Shown here: piece after piece, positions 8,550-18,645 of the stretch
Numbering within the stretch: the first letter of the stretch is position 1
Layout: every line of letters starts with the position of its first letter
Assembly: GCA_963575745.1 (NCBI GenBank)
Contig: CAUYUJ010009418.1
Location: 1-34,418 of the forward strand
DNA: 34,418 nt
Origin: Prorocentrum cordatum
Taxonomy: Eukaryota > Sar > Dinophyceae > Prorocentrales > Prorocentraceae
Direction: 5' to 3'
The notes under the pieces: model-generated
Told to the model about the DNA's origin: nothing
Databases searched by the model: none
The model's input: the letters and a program-made list of their open reading frames with translations, nothing else
Position numbers and translations under genes: made by a program

Positions 8550-8890
8550 GCTTAGGGCCCCAATCGCTTGTCAGGAAGACCCCTTGCTCCCGATACCGCA
8601 GGAGGCTTCGTTTCTTCACCGACTTTCGGCCCTCCCCCCCCAACGCTACTGCTTGCAACTCCCAGAGAAGAGCGTCCCAGATATCATTTACAGTCTGTCG
8701 CGTCGCCTCCGACTTCCTGTGCGCTGTCAGTGCATGCTTGGACTGGAGCGTTCGGCCTTCATCGGCTCCCCGACGCTGACAATGTCCGCCACCGTGCCCT
8801 CGGCTTGCAACGGCGCGCGGGGGATTTCTAAAGGGGACTTTTATTCAGATTCCCATGAAGGAAGATTCATGCGTATGTTGCGATTACATA
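8550..8890. other. No recognisable gene
   Basis: Complex sequence without an obvious period. Open frames on the plus strand continue into the following minisatellite and show no recognisable domain. Confidence 0.5.
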
Positions 8891-9255
8891 TCATATGGAT
8901 ATGTCATTGCGAGTCCCATGGGGATCTCCCTGGGGATTCGCAGCGGGATCCCGATGGAGATCCCGATGGGGATTCCGATCGGGATTCCTATGGGAAGTCC
9001 GATGGAGATCCCCATGGGGCTCCCATGGAGATTCCCATAGCGATTCTTCTGGTAGTTCCCACGGGGATTTTTGTTGGGATTCCTACTGGGAGTCCGTTGG
9101 GGATTCATATGGGGATTCCTACGGAGAGCCTTGCAGGCACCCCTTGGTGGGAATTTCAATGCATCTCCCTGTGGAGATACCGATGGCGATGCGCGCGGGG
9201 ATTCCGATGGGGACCCCCACGGAGATTCGCATGGGAACTCCCATGGACAATCCGA
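8890..9255. repeat. GGGATTCCGATGG-type degenerate minisatellite
   Basis: Short units of GGGATTCC or GGGATCCC joined by GATGGAG, GATGGGG or TATGGGA repeat with a period near 12 bp. Translations are strings such as GDPDGDSDRDS and reflect only the repeat. It differs from the GGAATCC array at 29.6-30.1 kb mainly in spacer composition. Confidence 0.85.
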
Positions 9256-9403
9256 AGTGCACGAGAAGAACAACACGCCGTGACCACCCGCGCGGGCGTC
9301 AGGGACCTCCCGCCACGGCCCGAGCAGGCCTGGCCGCCGAGACGGCCCACGATGCCGCCCGCAAGAGCCCAGCACGGCCCAGTGGATAACCAAGGAAGCC
9401 CAC

Positions 9404-9570
9404 TGTATCTCCTCCTCCTCCTCCTCCTCCTCCTCCTCCCCCTCCTCGTTCTCCTCCTCGTCTCCTCGTCTCCTCGTCTCCTCCTCCTCCTCCTCCTCCT
9501 CCTCCTCCTCCTCCTCCTCCTCCTCCCCCTCCCCCATCCCCCTCCCCCTCCTCTCCCTCCCCATCCCCGC
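9404..9570. repeat. (CTC)n microsatellite
   Basis: Runs of CTC with CTCGTCTCCT interruptions, then CCCCCTCC-rich DNA. The strand is purely pyrimidine. Confidence 0.95.
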
Positions 9571-9999
9571 CCTGAAAGCCAATGCGCGCCGAGACGGCCC
9601 AGGAATGCCCCGAAACAGTCCGAAGATGCCCCCGCGAGCGTCGGCGAAATGAGCCGTAGGCAAGCGTATACGTCCACAACGCACAAGCTGTCTTGGTAAA
9701 CGTCGACTCCCGCAGCAATGCCGTCCCCGTATATCCCTACAGGCACCACCGTCTCTCCCCGAGGTAAGCACTCTTCCATTAAGTCGTGGCCAGCGTGCGC
9801 TGGCGAATTTGCGAACGCAGACGCATTTGTGCCAGATCGGTCCATTTCTTGCCCACCGCGCTCTCGAGGCACGAGTTGGAGTGCCCTCGGGCCCCTTGTA
9901 AGCATCACCATCGGCCCTTGGGGTTGAACTGTCAACGGGCTCGGACCCCAAATCGCCCAATCTCCTAGAGTTCGGCGCCGTTCCCCATGGGGTTTCCGG
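9571..9999. other. No recognisable gene
   Basis: Mostly unique sequence, with short CCGAGACGGCCC-like motifs foreshadowing the satellite that follows. No domain was identified in either strand. Confidence 0.5.
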
Positions 10000-10920
10000 C
10001 GCGGTGGCGCGCAGATTTCCCCAAGAGAGCTGCACTGCAGGCCAGGAGGGCCACAGTAGGCCTCCGCAGCTCAGGCGGGCCCCGAAGCGCCCAAGCATCG
10101 CCCGAAGACGCCCAAGATGGCGCCCAGGCGGGTTTCGAGGCCTCCGAGACGCCCCAACAGGTCCCCCAGGAGGGCCAGAATCATTGGTTTTCCTTAGGTG
10201 TTTGAAGGATTTTCGCATTTGCTCCTCTTCGGCTTTCCGACGACCCAAGACGGCCCAAGAGGCCCCCAAGATCGCCCCCGCAGCGCCCAAGAGGCCTCCA
10301 AGATGGCCTCAGGACTGCCCAAAAGGCCCCCAAAACGGCCCCAAGAGGGCACAAAGACGACCCAAGAGGCCTCCAAGACGCCCAATATTGCTTCTAAGGC
10401 GGCTCTGGAGCACCCCAAGAGGGCCCCAAGTCGGCCCAGAGAGGCCCCCCAAACGGCTTCTGACAGCGCCAGACGGGCCAGGAGCCCACCAAGATAAGAT
10501 GGCCAAAGTTGGCTCGAAGCTGGCCCAAGACGGCCCCAGAGGCCTCCAAGAGGGCCTCCAGGAGGGCCAGAAAAGGCAAAAAATATAGATTTGCTTTACG
10601 TTTTTGAAGGATTTTGGCATTTGCTTCTTTTCGGCCATCCGAAGGCTCGATACAGCCCAAGAGCCCTCACACATCGATTTCCCATGAGTTTTTTTGTTTA
10701 AAGGATTGTGGCATTTGCTTTTGTTGGGCCTTCCGACGGCCCGAGACGGCCCAAGAGCCCCCAAAGATCGCCCACGACGGCCCCAAGGGGCCCCCAAGAC
10801 GGCCCAAGAGGCCTCCAAGACGCTCAAGGTGGCCTCCAAGACGGCCCAAGAGCCCTCCACGACGTCCGCCAAGAAGGCCCGAAAGGGTCCAAATGGCCTC
10901 CAGACGGCCAAGATGACCTT

Positions 10921-11160
10921 CAAGATGCCCACGTGTTCCCCGAAGGCTTTCCAAACCGACTCGGGGAACACATGGTCCTTTAGCTTGGCAGGTCTGGCCT
11001 CAACGTTTGGCCGCATAGGCGCTTCCAAAAAGGCAGGGGGGCGGCGGTGATTCGCCGTAGGCGTCTTAGATCCGCCGCCCCCCTGCGACTGTCGATTCAT
11101 CGCAGGGGTGTCTGGCGTGCTGAATTATTTCGGTTTTGGTTTTGGTTTTTTCCCAGAGAA
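10921..11160 (+). repeat. Superunit marker module, copy 1
   Basis: It begins AGATGCCCACGTGTTCCCCG and includes an ACACATGGTCCTTTAGCTTG segment, the palindrome-like GGCGGTGATTCGCCG, and GATTCATCGCAGGGGTG. It ends in a TTTCGGTTTTGG run. Related copies lie at 12561-12790, 14216-14440 and 15735-15882. It is less repetitive internally than the surrounding units. Confidence 0.9.
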
Positions 11161-11184
11161 CTCCCCCTGGGGCTTCGGCCCGTC

Positions 11185-11760
11185 CCGCCGGCCACCCGCT
11201 TAGAGGCCATCTTGGGCGTCTTGGAGGCCTCTTGGGTCGTCTTTGGGCTCTCTTGGGGCCGTCTTGGGGGCCTCTTGGGCAGTCCTGAGGCCATCTTGGA
11301 GGCCTCTTGGGCGCTGCGGGACGATCTTGGGAGCCTCTTGGGCCGTCTTGGGTCGTCGGATGGCCGAAAAGAAGCAAATGCCAAAATCCTTCAAACACCT
11401 AAGGCAAATCGATGATTTTGGCCTCTTCGGGCCCTCCTGGAGGACCTCTGGAGGCCTCTTGGGCCGTCTTGGAGGCCTCCGGGGGGCCTCTTGGGCCGTC
11501 TTCGGCCGTCTTGGACTCTCTTGGGCCGTCAGGGAGGCCGTTCATTTTCTTTCTTTCTTTTTTTACCCCCTATCATTTTTTTATTTTCTTGCTTCTTCTC
11601 TTGTTTTTATTTTTTTTTTTTTCTTCTTTATTAGGTTTCTTTTTTTTGGACCCTTGGACCATCTTGGGCGGACTTGGAGGCCATCTTGTACCATCTTGGA
11701 GGCCATCTTGGGCCAACGTGGCCATCTTGGAGACCATCTTGGGCCATCTTGAACGAAAAA
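11185..11760 (-). repeat. Inverted segment within the first superunit
   Basis: Here the satellite runs in reverse. The unit head appears as its reverse complement near 11353-11402 (GCAAATGCCAAAATCCTTCA), and CCATCTTGGGCCAACGTGGC (11693 onward) is the reverse complement of the module at 12880-12960 and 14500-14590. The left breakpoint falls just after GGCTTCGGCCCGTCCCGCCG, which in the next superunit is followed by different, forward sequence. Confidence 0.85.
11541..11647. other. T-rich block inside the inverted satellite segment
   Basis: About 107 bp of T-rich DNA interrupts the repeat between GGGAGGCCGT and GGACCATCTTGG. Sibling units near 12960 and 14600 read straight across this point. 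It resembles the larger block at 6802-7313. Confidence 0.8.
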
Positions 11761-12560
11761 TTGGGAAAAATGTCGGCCTTTCCCCAAGAGGGCCCCAAGT
11801 CGGCCCAGAAAGGCCCCCCAAATGGCTTCCGACAGCGTCAGACGGGCCAGGAGCCCACCAGGATGGCCGAAGTTGGCTGGCAGCTGGCGCAAGACGGCCC
11901 AAGAGGCTTCCAAGAGGGCTTTCAGGAAGGCCAGAAAGGGCCCAAAACATTGATTTCTTGTTGTTCTTCGAAGGATTGTGACATTTGCTTCGTTTCGGCC
12001 TTCCGACGGCCGGATACGGCCCAAGAGCCCCCAACGATCGCCCAAGGATCGCCCAAGAGGCCTCCAAGATGGCCCCAGAACGACCCAAGAGGCCCCCAAG
12101 ACGGCCCAAGAGGCCCCCAAGACGGCCCAGGAGGCGTTCAAGACGCCCAAGATGGCCTCCAAGACGGCCCTGGAGCATTCCAGGAGGGCCCCAAGTCGGC
12201 TCAGAGAGGCCCCCCAAACGGCGTCGGACGGCCCACCAAGACGGCCGAAGATGGCCCGAAGACGGCCCAAGAGGCTTCCAAGAGGGCTTCCAGGAAGGGC
12301 CGAAAAGGCCAACATCATTGATTTCCCATAAGTTTTTAAACGGATTGTGGCATTTGCTTTTTGTTTGGGCTTCCGACGACCCGAGACGGCCCAAGTGCCC
12401 CCAAAGATCGCCCAAAACGGCCCCAAGAGGCCCCCAAGACGGCCGAAGAGGCCTCCAAGACGCTCAAGATGGCCTCCAAGACGGCCCAAGAGCCCTCCAA
12501 GACGTCCTCCAAGAAGGCCCGAAAGGGTCCAAATGGCCTCCAGGCGGCCAAGATGGCCTT

Positions 12561-12790
12561 CAAGATGCCCATGTGTTCCCCGAAGGCTTTCCAAACCGAT
12601 TCGGGGAACACATGGTCCTTTAGCTTGGCAGATCTGGCCTCAACGTTCGGCCACATAGGCGCTTCCACAAAGGCAGGGGGCGGCGGTGATTCGCCGTAGG
12701 CGTCTCAGATCCGCCGCCCCCTGTCGATTCATCGCAGGGGTGCCTGGCGTGCTGAGTTATTTCGGTTTTGGTTTTGATTTTGGTTTTTTT
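12561..12790 (+). repeat. Superunit marker module, copy 2
   Basis: Near-identical to copy 1 over the ACACATGGTCCTTTAGCTTG segment and the GGCGGTGATTCGCCG palindrome, at a distance of about 1640 bp. Confidence 0.9.
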
Positions 12791-13765
12791 TTCCACAACA
12801 ATCCCCCTGAGGCTTCGGCCCGTCCCGCCGTGGTGCCGGGCGGATTGCCCAGGTGCTCAATCCAGGGAAAAATCTTCCAAGACGGCTCAAGATGGCCTCT
12901 CAAATAGCCACGTTGGCCCACGATGGCCTCCAATACTGTCTCCAAGTCCGCCCAAGATGGTCCAAGACGGCCTCCCAGACGGCCCAAGAGAGTCCAAGAT
13001 ACCTCCAAGGTCGCCCGAGAAGTCTCCAAGATGGCCCAAGACGACCCAAGAGGCCTCCAAGAGGTCCTCCAGGAGGGCTCGACGAGGCCAGAATCATTGT
13101 TTTTTCATAGGTTTTCGAAGGCTTTGGGCATGTGCTTCTTCTTGGCATTCCGACGACCCAAGACGGCCCAAGAGGCCCCCAATATCGCCCCAAGATCGCC
13201 CACGAGGCCTCCAAGATGGCCCCATGACTGCACAAGAGGCCCCCAAGACGGCCCCAAGAGGGCCCCAAGACAGGCCAAGAGGCCTCCAAGACGCCCAAGA
13301 TGGCCTCTAAGACGGCCCTGGAGCACCCCAAGTCGGCCCAGAGAGGCCCCCCAAACGGCTTCCGACGGCGTCAGACGCACCAGGAGCCCACCAAGATGGC
13401 CGAAGTTGGCTCTAGGCTAGCCCAAGACGACCCAAGAGGCCTCCAAGAGGGCCCCCACGAGGGCTCGAAGAGGCCAGGATCATTGGTTTTCCTTCGGCCT
13501 TCGAAGAATTTAGGCGTTTGCTTCGTTTCGGCCTTCCGACGGCCCGATACGGCCCAAGAGCCCCCAAAGATTCTCAAGATCGCCCAAGAGGCCTCCAAGA
13601 TGGCCCCAGAACGGCCCAAGAAGCCCCCAAGACGGCCCCAAGACGCCCCCACGACGGCCCAGGAGGCCTGAAAGACGCGCAAGATGGCCTCCAAGACGGC
13701 CATGGGGCATTCCAAGACTTCAAAGAAGGACCCAAGTCGGCCCAGAGTAGGCCTCCAACGGCTTG

Positions 13766-13874
13766 TTTTTTTTTTTTTTTTCCGGGGGGGGGGGGGGGGA
13801 GGGCAATTTTTTCAAGGGGGGGGGGGGGGGAAAAAACTTTGGGGGGGGCCCCAGGAAGGGAGTGGGGGGGGGGC
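13766..13874. other. Homopolymer T/G block inside a satellite unit
   Basis: A T run is followed by long G runs with a few A and C. It sits exactly where sibling units carry about 25 ordinary bases (CTTCCGACGGCGTCAGACGG then GCCAGGAG) between AAACGG and CCCACCAAGATGG. Either an expansion or low-quality sequence. Confidence 0.85.
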
Positions 13875-14215
13875 CCACCAAGATGGCCGAAATTGGCTCG
13901 AAGCTGGTCCAAGACGGCCCCAGAGGCGTTCAAGAGGGCCTCCAGGAAGGGCCGAAAAGGCCAACATCATTGATATCCGATGAGTTTTTGAAGGATTGTG
14001 GCATTTGCTTTTTCGGCCTTCCGACGGCCCGAGACGGTCCAAGAGCCCCCAAAGCGCCCAAGAGGTCTCCAGTATGGCCCCAGAACTGCCCAAAAGGCCC
14101 CCAAGACGGCCCCAAGTGGCCCCCCAGACGGCCCAAGAGGCCTCCAAGACGCTCAAGATGGCCTCCAAGACTGCCCTGGAGCACCCCAAGAAAGGCCCAA
14201 GTCGGCCCAGCCTCG

Positions 14216-14440
14216 CCCACCGTGTTCCCCGAACGCTCTCCAAAACCGATTCGGGCAGCACGTGGTCAGATAACTTGGCAGGCCTCTGGCCACAACGTTC
14301 GGCCACATAGGCGTTTCCAAAAAGGAAGGGGGCGGCGGTGATTCGCCGTAGGCGTCTCAGATCCGCCGCCCCCTGTCGATTCATCGCAGGGGTGCCTGGC
14401 GTGCTGAATTATTTCGGTTTTGGTTTTGATTATTTTTCCA
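14216..14440 (+). repeat. Superunit marker module, copy 3
   Basis: A slightly shorter and more diverged version (CGTGTTCCCCGAACGCTCTCC region) retaining the GGCGGTGATTCGCCG palindrome, about 1655 bp after copy 2. Confidence 0.88.
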
Positions 14441-15734
14441 AAGCCCGGAAATATTGCCAAGGACCTCAATACGGAAAACATCCTCCAAGATGGCCCAAGA
14501 TGGCCTCCAAGATGGCCTCCAAGATGGCCACGTTGGCCCAAGATGGCTTCCAAGATGGTCCAAGATGGCCTCCAAGTCCGCCCAAGATGGTCCTTGACGG
14601 CCTCCCAGACGGCCCAAGAGAGTCCAAGATACTTCCAAGGTCGCCCGAGACGCCTCCAAGACGGCCCAAGACGACCCAAGAGGCCTCCAAGAGGTCCTCA
14701 AGGAGGGCCCGAAGAGGCCAACATCATTGATTTTCCCTACGTGTTTGACAGATTTTGGCATTTGCTTCGTTTCGGCCTTCCGACGGCTCAAGATGGCCCA
14801 AGAGCCCCCAAGACCGCCCCAAGATCGCCCACGAGGCCTCCAAGATGGCCCCATGACGGCCCAAGATGCCCCCAAGAGGGCCCCAAGACGGGCCAAGAGG
14901 CTTCCAAAACGCCCAGATGGCCTCCAAGACGGCCCCGAAGCGCCCCAAGAGGGCCCCAAACCGGTTCAGAGAGGCCCCCAAGACGGCTCCCGACGGCGTC
15001 AGACGGGCCAGGAACCCATCAAGATGGCCGAAGTTGGCTGAAGCTGGCCCAAGACGGCCCAAGAGGCCTCCAAAAGGTCCTCAAGGAGGGCCCGAAGAGG
15101 CCAACATCATTGATTTGACTAAGGTTTTCGAAGGATTTTGACATTGCTTCTTTTCGGCCTTCCGATGGCCCGATACGGCCCAAGAGCCTCCCAAGATCGC
15201 CCACGAGGCCTCCAAGATGGCCCCAGAACGGCCCAAGAGGCCCCCAAGACGGCCCCAAAACGCCCCCAAGACGGCCCAGGAGGCCTTTAAGACGCGCAAG
15301 ATGGCCTCCAAGACGGCCCTGGAGCATTCCAAGAGGGCCCCAAATCGGCTCAGAGAGGCCCTCCAAACGGCTTCCGACGGCGTCGGACGGGCCAGGGGCC
15401 CACCAAGACGGCCGAAGATGGCCCTAAGATGGCCTAAGACGGCCCAAGAGGCCTCCAGGAAGGCCCGAAAAGACCGAAATCATTGATTTCCCATCAGTTT
15501 TTGAAGGATTTTGGCATTTGCTTTTTGTTCAGCCTTCCGACGGCCCGAGACGGCCCAAGAGCCCCCAAAGATCGCCCAAGAGGCCCAAGACGGCCCCAAG
15601 AGGCCCCCAAGACGGCCGAAGAGGCCTCCAAGACGCTCAAGATGGCCTCCAAGACGGCCCAAGAGCCCTCCAAGACGTCCTCCGAGAAGGCCCGAAAGGG
15701 TCCAAATGGCCTCCAGGCGCCCAAGATGACCTTC

Positions 15735-15882
15735 AAGATGCCCACGTGTTCCCCGAAGGCTTTCCAAACCGATTCGGGGAACACATGGTCCGATAGCTTG
15801 GCAGGCCTCTGGCCTCAACGTTCGGCCACATAGGCGCTTCTAAAAAGACAGGGGGCGGCGGTGATTCGCCGTAGGCGTCTTC
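15735..15882 (+). repeat. Superunit marker module, copy 4 (truncated)
   Basis: It matches the first half of the module through GGTGATTCGCCGTAGGCGTC and then stops abruptly at unrelated sequence. This marks the right edge of the satellite. Confidence 0.88.
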
Positions 15883-15885
15883 GAT

Positions 15886-16480
15886 AATGCGGGCATGGTT
15901 TTAATCGTTGCTTGATGGTGGAAGTTATCAAATTGAATGGGTGGCGCTTCGCCTGCAACGGTTCGTCTTCGCATGTCGATTTCTTCCTGATGTTGAAATA
16001 TGTAAGAGAATATGTGTTGATGCCGGTCAGTGCTTCCCGTCTCTTCTGTATTGTTTTGGCTGTGTTTCGGCCCATCCGGTTACCCAGAATCGGAGCTTCA
16101 AGCACATATCATTGTGCTTCGGCCTTCGCATCCTCGTACGTCTGTTTACCCCGTGCGAAATCTAGAAGTACTGCCATCTCTGCCCTGCCGCTCGCTCTGC
16201 GCCTCCACAGCGAAGAGGCAGTGGGCAGGCAGTGACATCTCGAGCCAGGGGCAACGGCGACTGGCTCGCGAATCCGAGGGGGGCACGACGGGACAACCAG
16301 ACTTGAGCCGTTTCTTGCCCCAGCTGGGCCCAACCCCTCCACGCGCATTGGTCTTAGGCTGCGCTGTGCTGCGTCAGAATGATTCACAGGATCCACCCGA
16401 CACACCTTTACAGGACCCTCTCAGGGCCATGTCGATACCCTCTCAGAGCCCTTGAGGACCCTATTAGGACGGTCTCAAAA
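15886..16480. other. Complex sequence, possible minus-strand coding relic
   Basis: Non-repetitive DNA. On the minus strand one frame from about 16405 to 15815 is interrupted by a single stop near 16107. It carries a mixed composition (EMAVLLDFARGKQTYEDAKA, then EAPILGNRMGRNTAKTIQKR) unlike the repeat translations nearby. I do not recognise it and give no function. Confidence 0.25.
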
Positions 16481-16537
16481 GCCAGGGAGGAGAAGGACGA
16501 GGATGACTAGCAGGTGGACGAGCGACGGAGTAATGAG

Positions 16538-16830
16538 GAGGTGTGCTGAGGAGGAGGAGGGGGAGGAGGAGGAGGAGGAGGAGGAGGAGGAGGAGAAGCA
16601 GGAGGAAGGAGCAGAGCGACACAGATAATGATGAATGAGGGGGGAGGAGGAGGAGGGGGATGACAAGTGAGGAGGGCGAGTGGGGAAAAGGAGGCGGAGG
16701 AGGAGGAGGACGAGAACATGGAGGAAAAGGAGGAGGAGGAGCAGGAAAAGGAGGAGGAGGAGGAGGAGGATGGATGAGGAGGAGGAGCAGGAAGAGGAGG
16801 AGGAGGAGGAGGAATGGCGAGGACGATCTG
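16538..16830. repeat. (GGA)n microsatellite block
   Basis: A purine-rich plus strand of GGAGGAGGA runs with small interruptions. Translated frames are Glu, Gly or Arg runs, or Ser/Pro runs on the other strand. Confidence 0.95.
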
Positions 16831-16861
16831 CACTTGATTTGAACTTCCTCGCAGATTAAGA

Positions 16862-17095
16862 TCGATGTCCTCCAAGGTGGCCCAAGAGCGCCCCGAAAGC
16901 TCCCTAGAGCGCCCCAAGAGGGTCCCAAGAGGCGCCCAGGCGGCCCCAAGAGGCGCCCAAGAGGCCGCCGAGAGGCTACCGAGAGACCCTCAAGAAACCT
17001 CAAGAAGATCCCCGAGGCGCCCAAGACGCTCACAGACTGCCCTGGGCCCGCCAAGATGCCCCCAAGACGCTCCAAGAGGCCTCCACTGGGGTCAT
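16862..17095. repeat. Diverged GGCCCAAGAG-type repeats
   Basis: CCCCAAGAGGCGCCCAAGAG-like subrepeats resemble the 10-16 kb satellite but lack its conserved unit head. Confidence 0.75.
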
Positions 17096-17117
17096 ATGTG
17101 TGCTGCCCACTTCCCGG

Positions 17118-17345
17118 TTAGAGGCTACTCCTCTGGGCATCGTTTCTAGATGGGTTGGTGGGCTTACGCGAAGCGTTTAGAAATCCAAACAGTTGTCCCC
17201 GCACTTCCTCCTCGTTCGTTCCCTCTTCCCCTCCGAGCTTTATCTGAATTACTCTGTCAGTTCTATGACACTTCCTGCAAATCTCATCCTCGTCCTTGCC
17301 CACTTTGACCTCCTTCAAAGCCTCCTTCCAACCCTCCTGGCTCTA
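17118..17345 (-). other. Possible short coding relic, unidentified
   Basis: A minus-strand frame of about 70 codons has a natural composition: GWKEALKEVKVGKDEDEICR, then KCHRTDRVIQIKLGGEEG, with a CRKC pair. It opens right after a TAG and has no clear ATG. No family was recognised, and chance is possible. Confidence 0.2.
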
Positions 17346-18060
17346 ACCTTGAACCCTGGCGTCAAATCATCAATGTGTCAATACCATTACTCGGCCCTCG
17401 TGCTCGTCATGTTTCCGCCCATGCCTCCTCCTATCCCTCCTTGTCCTCCTCCCCTTCTCGTCCTTCTCCCCCTCCCCTTCCTCCTCCTTCTCCTCCTCCT
17501 AATCCCTCCCTTCTCGATCCTCCTCGTGCTTGCGTGTGCCTTGCTCCGTGTAGCCCTCCGGATCAAATTCCCCCTCCTCGTCCTGCTCCACCTGATAGCG
17601 CTCTGTCTCCTCCTCCCCATCAGTCTTCCCTTCTCCTCGCTTGCTTCTCCTCGCCGTCTTCCACGGCGCCCTTTTGCCCCAGGTCCTGCTTCTGCTCCAG
17701 CTCCCTTCTCCGCTGTTTACTTATCGGCTGTCACCCTCGCCGCCTTGTTGAGCCCCAAACCCAGAATGTCGAACACGCTCTGTTCGATTTGGTTACGATT
17801 TGGTGACGATTTGGTTGCGGTTTATGTTTGTTGTTATGACTCGGCTTCAAAAGCTGAAAATATGGTTGCGATTTTAGAGATCATCCCGGGAAGATTTTGG
17901 TTACGAAGGTGTTCAATGCATGTTGATAGCTCAAGTGTGTGAGGGGTCGATCGTAGACGTATTTTTCGCTTTTTGGTTTCGTATAGTCGGGTCGGGACTT
18001 CCGGGGACGCCGTCTTGAAGAAATCAGGAAGAGCGTGTTCTACCGCTGCTGGCGGAAAAC
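17346..18060. other. Pyrimidine-rich low-complexity DNA then unique sequence
   Basis: From about 17400 to 17750 the strand is rich in CCTCCT and CTTCTC, with no simple period. From 17760 to 18060 it is unique. A plus-strand frame of ~250 codons spans part of this but is largely Leu/Pro from the CT-rich tract, so I do not call it a gene. Confidence 0.5.
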
Positions 18061-18205
18061 TGGGGGGGGTTCACTGCCCGTTCAAACCCCCCCCCCTCCG
18101 GAAAACCACGGGGGGGGCACTACCGCTTCGAACCCCTCCCCCCCCCCCCCAGTCCATCATGAAAAAGAGGGGGGGGTCACCGGTTCGACCCCCCCCTCGC
18201 CCGCC
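18061..18205. repeat. Cluster of G-run/C-run hairpin motifs
   Basis: Three copies of a motif with a G run, a short core (CACTGCCCGTTCAA, CACTACCGCTTCGAA, TCACCGGTTCGA) and a C run occur at about 18063, 18109 and 18169. The third folds as GGGGGGTC with GACCCCCC around an 8-base loop. A fourth copy lies near 34053. Confidence 0.75.
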
Positions 18206-18244
18206 GGTTTCTTGCTTCCGGCTTCCGGCTTCCGGCTTCCGGCT
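18206..18244. repeat. Short (CTTCCGG)n array
   Basis: About five units of the same 7-bp repeat that forms much longer arrays at 26.8, 27.2 and 30.2 kb. Confidence 0.85.
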
Positions 18245-18325
18245 CCCGTGTCTAAACATGGCTACTCGTTGCTAAAATCGATATATTGCCGTGGCTATTT
18301 CGTGGCTGATCGTGGCTAGTTCACA
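18245..18325. repeat. CGTGGCTA-type repeats, left copy
   Basis: TAAACATGGCTACTCGTTGC and GCCGTGGCTATTTCGTGGCT closely match 26498-26590, over 8 kb away on the other side of the recombinase retroelement. A trace also lies at about 18735. Confidence 0.7.
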
Positions 18326-18409
18326 GCCGCGACCCAGACGGGGGAAGCGCTAAACATCACTGCCCGCACGATCAAGCAAGTTGTCCCGCAAAAGACACAC
18401 CCGCATCGC

Positions 18410-18645
18410 GCCAGGAGGAGGAAGCGGAGGAGGGGGAAGGAGAAGGAGCAAGAAGAGGAAGAGGGTGCGGGAGGAATTTGGACACGATGATGTCGAGCAT
18501 AACGATTACGACGGCGATGGAGAGGAGTGCGACGAATGCGAAAACCAATGCGACGACGACGGCGGCGGCGGCGACGGCGGCGGCGAGGACGACGACGAGG
18601 GGGACGACGACGAGGACGACGACGACGACGGCCTGAGGCAACAAC
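18410..18645. repeat. GGA- and GAC-rich low-complexity tract
   Basis: Degenerate GGAGGAGG turns into GACGACGACGG. One frame gives Asp/Glu-rich protein, but other frames stay open as well, so I treat it as simple-sequence DNA. Confidence 0.75.

Larger units (their letters stand above)
10000..15885. repeat. Higher-order satellite: ~370-400-bp units in ~1.6-kb superunits
   Basis: The basic unit opens with a conserved head, TTGAAGGATTTTGGCATTTG then CTTCnTTTCGGCCTTCCGAC. It continues as GGCCCAAGAGGCCTCCAAGA-type 10-20 bp subrepeats and ends with AGATGGCCGAAGTTGGCTC and a CATCATTGATTT junction. Plus-strand heads lie near 10198, 10600, 10695, 11965, 12333, 13112, 13497, 13984, 14740, 15123 and 15497; one lies inverted near 11400. 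A distinct module (see separate entry) recurs about every 1.5-1.65 kb and defines superunits. The many open frames give Pro/Arg/Lys-rich strings in several frames at once, so I do not call genes here. Confidence 0.92.

Noticed and set aside
8494-9699. 401-codon plus-strand frame crossing two repeat arrays
   Set aside because: It joins unrelated unique DNA, a GATTCC minisatellite and a CTC microsatellite; not a plausible protein.
10000-15885. Dozens of overlapping open frames of 60-340 codons on both strands
   Set aside because: They translate the same GGCC-rich subrepeats into Pro/Arg/Lys or Leu/Gly/Trp strings in several frames at once; openness follows from composition and period.
17193-17942. 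Plus-strand 249-codon frame, Leu/Pro rich
   Set aside because: Follows the pyrimidine-rich tract and ends without any domain; a minus-strand frame in part of it looks more protein-like.
18169-18200. tRNA gene suggested by GGTTCGACCCC
   Set aside because: No D-arm, anticodon arm or acceptor stem; the G-run/C-run stem is inconsistent with a T-arm.
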